64,000 bases of DNA, taken from NCBI RefSeq assembly GCF_036206005.1, contig NZ_CP108143.1, forward strand, positions 2,356,001-2,420,000, in the 5' to 3' direction. Positions 62,348-64,000 of the stretch are shown here, piece by piece. Numbering within the stretch: the first letter of the stretch is position 1; each line of letters begins with the position of its first letter. The translations under genes were made by a program, and so were the position numbers. This stretch comes from Streptomyces sp. NBC_00178 (GTDB lineage: Bacteria > Actinomycetota > Actinomycetes > Streptomycetales > Streptomycetaceae). The notes beneath the pieces are model-generated. The model saw only the letters and a list, made by a program, of their open reading frames with translations. It had not been told where the DNA came from and made no database searches.

Positions 62348-64000
62348 TCAGTCGACCTGGATCACCATCAGGGCGAGGTCGTCGTCCGGCGGACGCTCGG
62401 CGAAGGTGTGGACGGCCCGCTTGATCCGGTCGGCTATCCCGGCGGCGGAGAGCCCCGCGCAGTCCGCCAGCACCCGTGCGAGCCCGTCGCCGTCGTCGAA
62501 CATCAGCCGCCCGGAGCGTCTCTCCGTGACCCCGTCCGTGACGCAGAGCAGGCTGTCGCCCGGTGCCAGGTCGAAGGTCTGGCTTCCGTACGCCACGTCC
62601 TCGACCACCCCGAGCAGCACCTGCGGCTCGGCCGCGGGGCGTACGGATCCGTCGGGGCGCAGCAGCAGCGGGAGCGGGTGGCCGGCGCTGGCCACGGTGC
62701 AGCGCACGCCGCCGTCCGGGAGCGGCACCAGGTCGCCGTACAGCAGGGACAGGAAGCGGGACTGGGTGCCGTCCTGGATCTGCTGGCCGCCCGCCGCCGC
62801 GACCATGAGGGCGGCGGCCTCGGCCGCCTCCATCGCGTCGTCGAGGAGGAGCCGGTTGAGGCGGTCGAGGACCTCGCCGACGCGGAAGCCCTCCCGGGAG
62901 AGCAGGCGGAGCCAGGGGCGGGCCAGCCCGGTGACGACGGCGGCCTCGGGGCCGCTGCCCTGGACGTCACCGAGGACGAAGCACCAGCGGCCGCCGGGGC
63001 ACGGGAAGAGGTCGTAGAAGTCCCCGCCGACGACGCCGTCGTCCCCCGGTTCGTAGACCAGGGCACTGGTGACGCCCGGTATCTCCGCGACCTTGCTGGG
63101 CAGCAGTCCGCGCTGGAGGATGCGGCTGATGGTGGCCTGGCGGGTGTAGGCGCGCGCGGCGCCCACGGCGAGGCCGACCCGGCGCACGAAGTCCGCGAGG
63201 AGCGCGACGACCTCGTCGGGGATGTGGTCCACGCCCTCGCGTCCCACGAGCACCGCGCCGAGGGTCCGCCCGCCCGAGATGATGCGGTGCGCCAGGGCCG
63301 CCCCGGTGACGCTCTCACGCTCCGCGGTGGCACCGCCGGGCCAGGGCATGGGCACGGGACCGGTGCCGACGCTGCCGGGCAGCCGGAGCGGTTCCTTCTC
63401 CAGCGCGGGCCGCAGCAGCGCCGTACGGGCCTCGTCGCTGTGCCAGACGCCGGCGAGGCGGGGCACGGCGGCGGGGCCGCCGCTCTCGCTCTCCAGCCAT
63501 ATGGCGCACCAGTCCGCGAGCCGGGGCACCAGGAGCGGGCCCGCCGTCGCGGCGACCAGGTCCTCGTCGAGCTGGCCCGCGAGCATGCCGGACGCCTCGG
63601 CGAGGAAGGCGGGACCTCCGCGCCCCGCCCAGCCGGCGTCGTCGCGCTCCGGCCGCCCGCCGGCGGGGGCGGTGCTCCCGGCCGGACGCGGGACCGGCCG
63701 GGAGCCCGCCTCCGCGGCGGACGGGGCGTCGGGCAGCCCGAACCGGTCGTCACCGAGGAGGCGGGCCCAGACGGTCTTGAGGCCGGTGCGGTAGGTGATG
63801 CCCCAGGATTCGGCGAGGGTGGCGACCAACTGCAGCCCACGGCCGTACTCGGCCGGATCGGGCCGCTCGGCGCGGCCGTCGCGCACCGAGCGTGCGGGAT
63901 GGTGGTCGGTGATCTCCAGCACGAGCGCGAGCGGCTCGGGTCCGGCCGAGTCCTCCAGCCGGATGAGCAGCTCGACCGTCGTGCCGGCGTGCACGACGGC
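62348..64000 (-). CDS. SpoIIE-type PP2C phosphatase with HATPase domain (5' truncated)
   Basis: The gene runs off the right edge: the frame is open to base 64000. The visible N-terminal part is an anti-sigma-factor-like HATPase (AVVHAGTTVELLIRL, GRGLQLVATLAESWGITYR). A GAF-like middle domain (about residues 140-290) and a PP2C-type SpoIIE domain follow, with YEPGDDGVVGGDFYDLFP, FVLGDVQGSGPEAAVVTGLAR and LLCVTDGVTERRSGR. Such proteins control anti-sigma/anti-anti-sigma partner switching in stress or development. Upstream sensor domains may lie outside the window. Confidence 0.93.
   Translation of the reverse strand, partial: AVVHAGTTVELLIRLEDSAGPEPLALVLEITDHHPARSVRDGRAERPDPAEYGRGLQLVATLAESWGITYRTGLKTVWARLLGDDRFGLPDAPSAAEAGSRPVPRPAGSTAPAGGRPERDDAGWAGRGGPAFLAEASGMLAGQLDEDLVAATAGPLLVPRLADWCAIWLESESGGPAAVPRLAGVWHSDEARTALLRPALEKEPLRLPGSVGTGPVPMPWPGGATAERESVTGAALAHRIISGGRTLGAVLVGREGVDHIPDEVVALLADFVRRVGLAVGAARAYTRQATISRILQRGLLPSKVAEIPGVTSALVYEPGDDGVVGGDFYDLFPCPGGRWCFVLGDVQGSGPEAAVVTGLARPWLRLLSREGFRVGEVLDRLNRLLLDDAMEAAEAAALMVAAAGGQQIQDGTQSRFLSLLYGDLVPLPDGGVRCTVASAGHPLPLLLRPDGSVRPAAEPQVLLGVVEDVAYGSQTFDLAPGDSLLCVTDGVTERRSGRLMFDDGDGLARVLADCAGLSAAGIADRIKRAVHTFAERPPDDDLALMVIQVD

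Noticed and set aside
59647..62424. A 925-codon open frame spanning the MBL, DUF3097 and hemW region
   Set aside because: It crosses three well-supported genes on both strands, has no domain and is Arg/Gly/Pro-rich, so it is a high-GC shadow frame.

Overview
This is a 64 kb stretch of chromosomal core from a high-GC actinomycete, almost certainly a Streptomyces. The evidence is the very high G+C content, the strong G/C bias at third codon positions, the many GTG starts, and the gene order hrdA, dnaG, nasA, nirBD, ppdK, glyS, znu/zur, uppS, recO, leuA, era, phoH, hrcA-dnaJ, hemW. From memory this order resembles the S. coelicolor chromosome between roughly SCO2463 and SCO2560. I see no insertion sequence, prophage, CRISPR array, tRNA or rRNA. 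The genes at the two window edges are cut.

Left part (1-9.2 kb): the two halves of a heterodimeric ABC exporter (left partner truncated), then on the minus strand the principal-type sigma factor hrdA, DNA primase dnaG, an FAD-dependent ferredoxin-reductase-like protein, dGTPase and a CbiX/sirohydrochlorin chelatase-like protein. Nitrogen and redox part (9.3-22 kb): a SanA/DUF218 membrane protein, assimilatory nitrate reductase nasA, a GGCT-like/cutA pair, an NADPH-dependent FMN reductase behind a clear SoxR-type operator, a class IV aminotransferase, a secreted acidic wall-anchored protein with its class F sortase, a TSUP permease, and a FAD reductase-nirB-nirD operon for nitrite reduction. 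Middle (22-35 kb): a Tat-exported PhoX/DUF839 protein, a VOC protein, an SRPBCC-like protein, a winged-helix regulator, ppdK behind a long regulatory leader, dusB, a divergent XRE regulator/MFS exporter pair, two 67-residue proteins and glyS.

Right part (35-64 kb): the zinc uptake operon znuA-znuC-znuB-zur with a Zur-like box over the promoter, then uppS, recO, a TerB-like protein, and leuA behind a 15-codon Leu-rich leader peptide and attenuator. Next come a protealysin-like M4 protease with an emfourin-like inhibitor gene, era, a cytidine-deaminase-fold protein lacking the catalytic residues, and the phoH-ybeY-CNNM/CorC-mmcQ operon. The window ends with a PfkB kinase, an MFS transporter, an adenine-deaminase-type add, RNase Z, HIT, rsmE, a nitronate monooxygenase, the CIRCE-controlled hrcA-dnaJ operon, an MBL hydrolase, a DUF3097 protein, hemW and a truncated SpoIIE-type phosphatase.

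Two themes stand out. First, metabolic genes carry recognisable operators for stress or nutrient regulators (SoxR, Zur and HrcA clearly; GlnR and Crp tentatively; a leucine attenuator). Second, about a quarter to a third of the first genes of transcription units have a TAnnnT-like -10 element ending 6-7 bases before the start codon and no Shine-Dalgarno, the signature of leaderless mRNA. The least described modules are the APDTA-tailed protein with its own sortase and the protealysin/emfourin pair.
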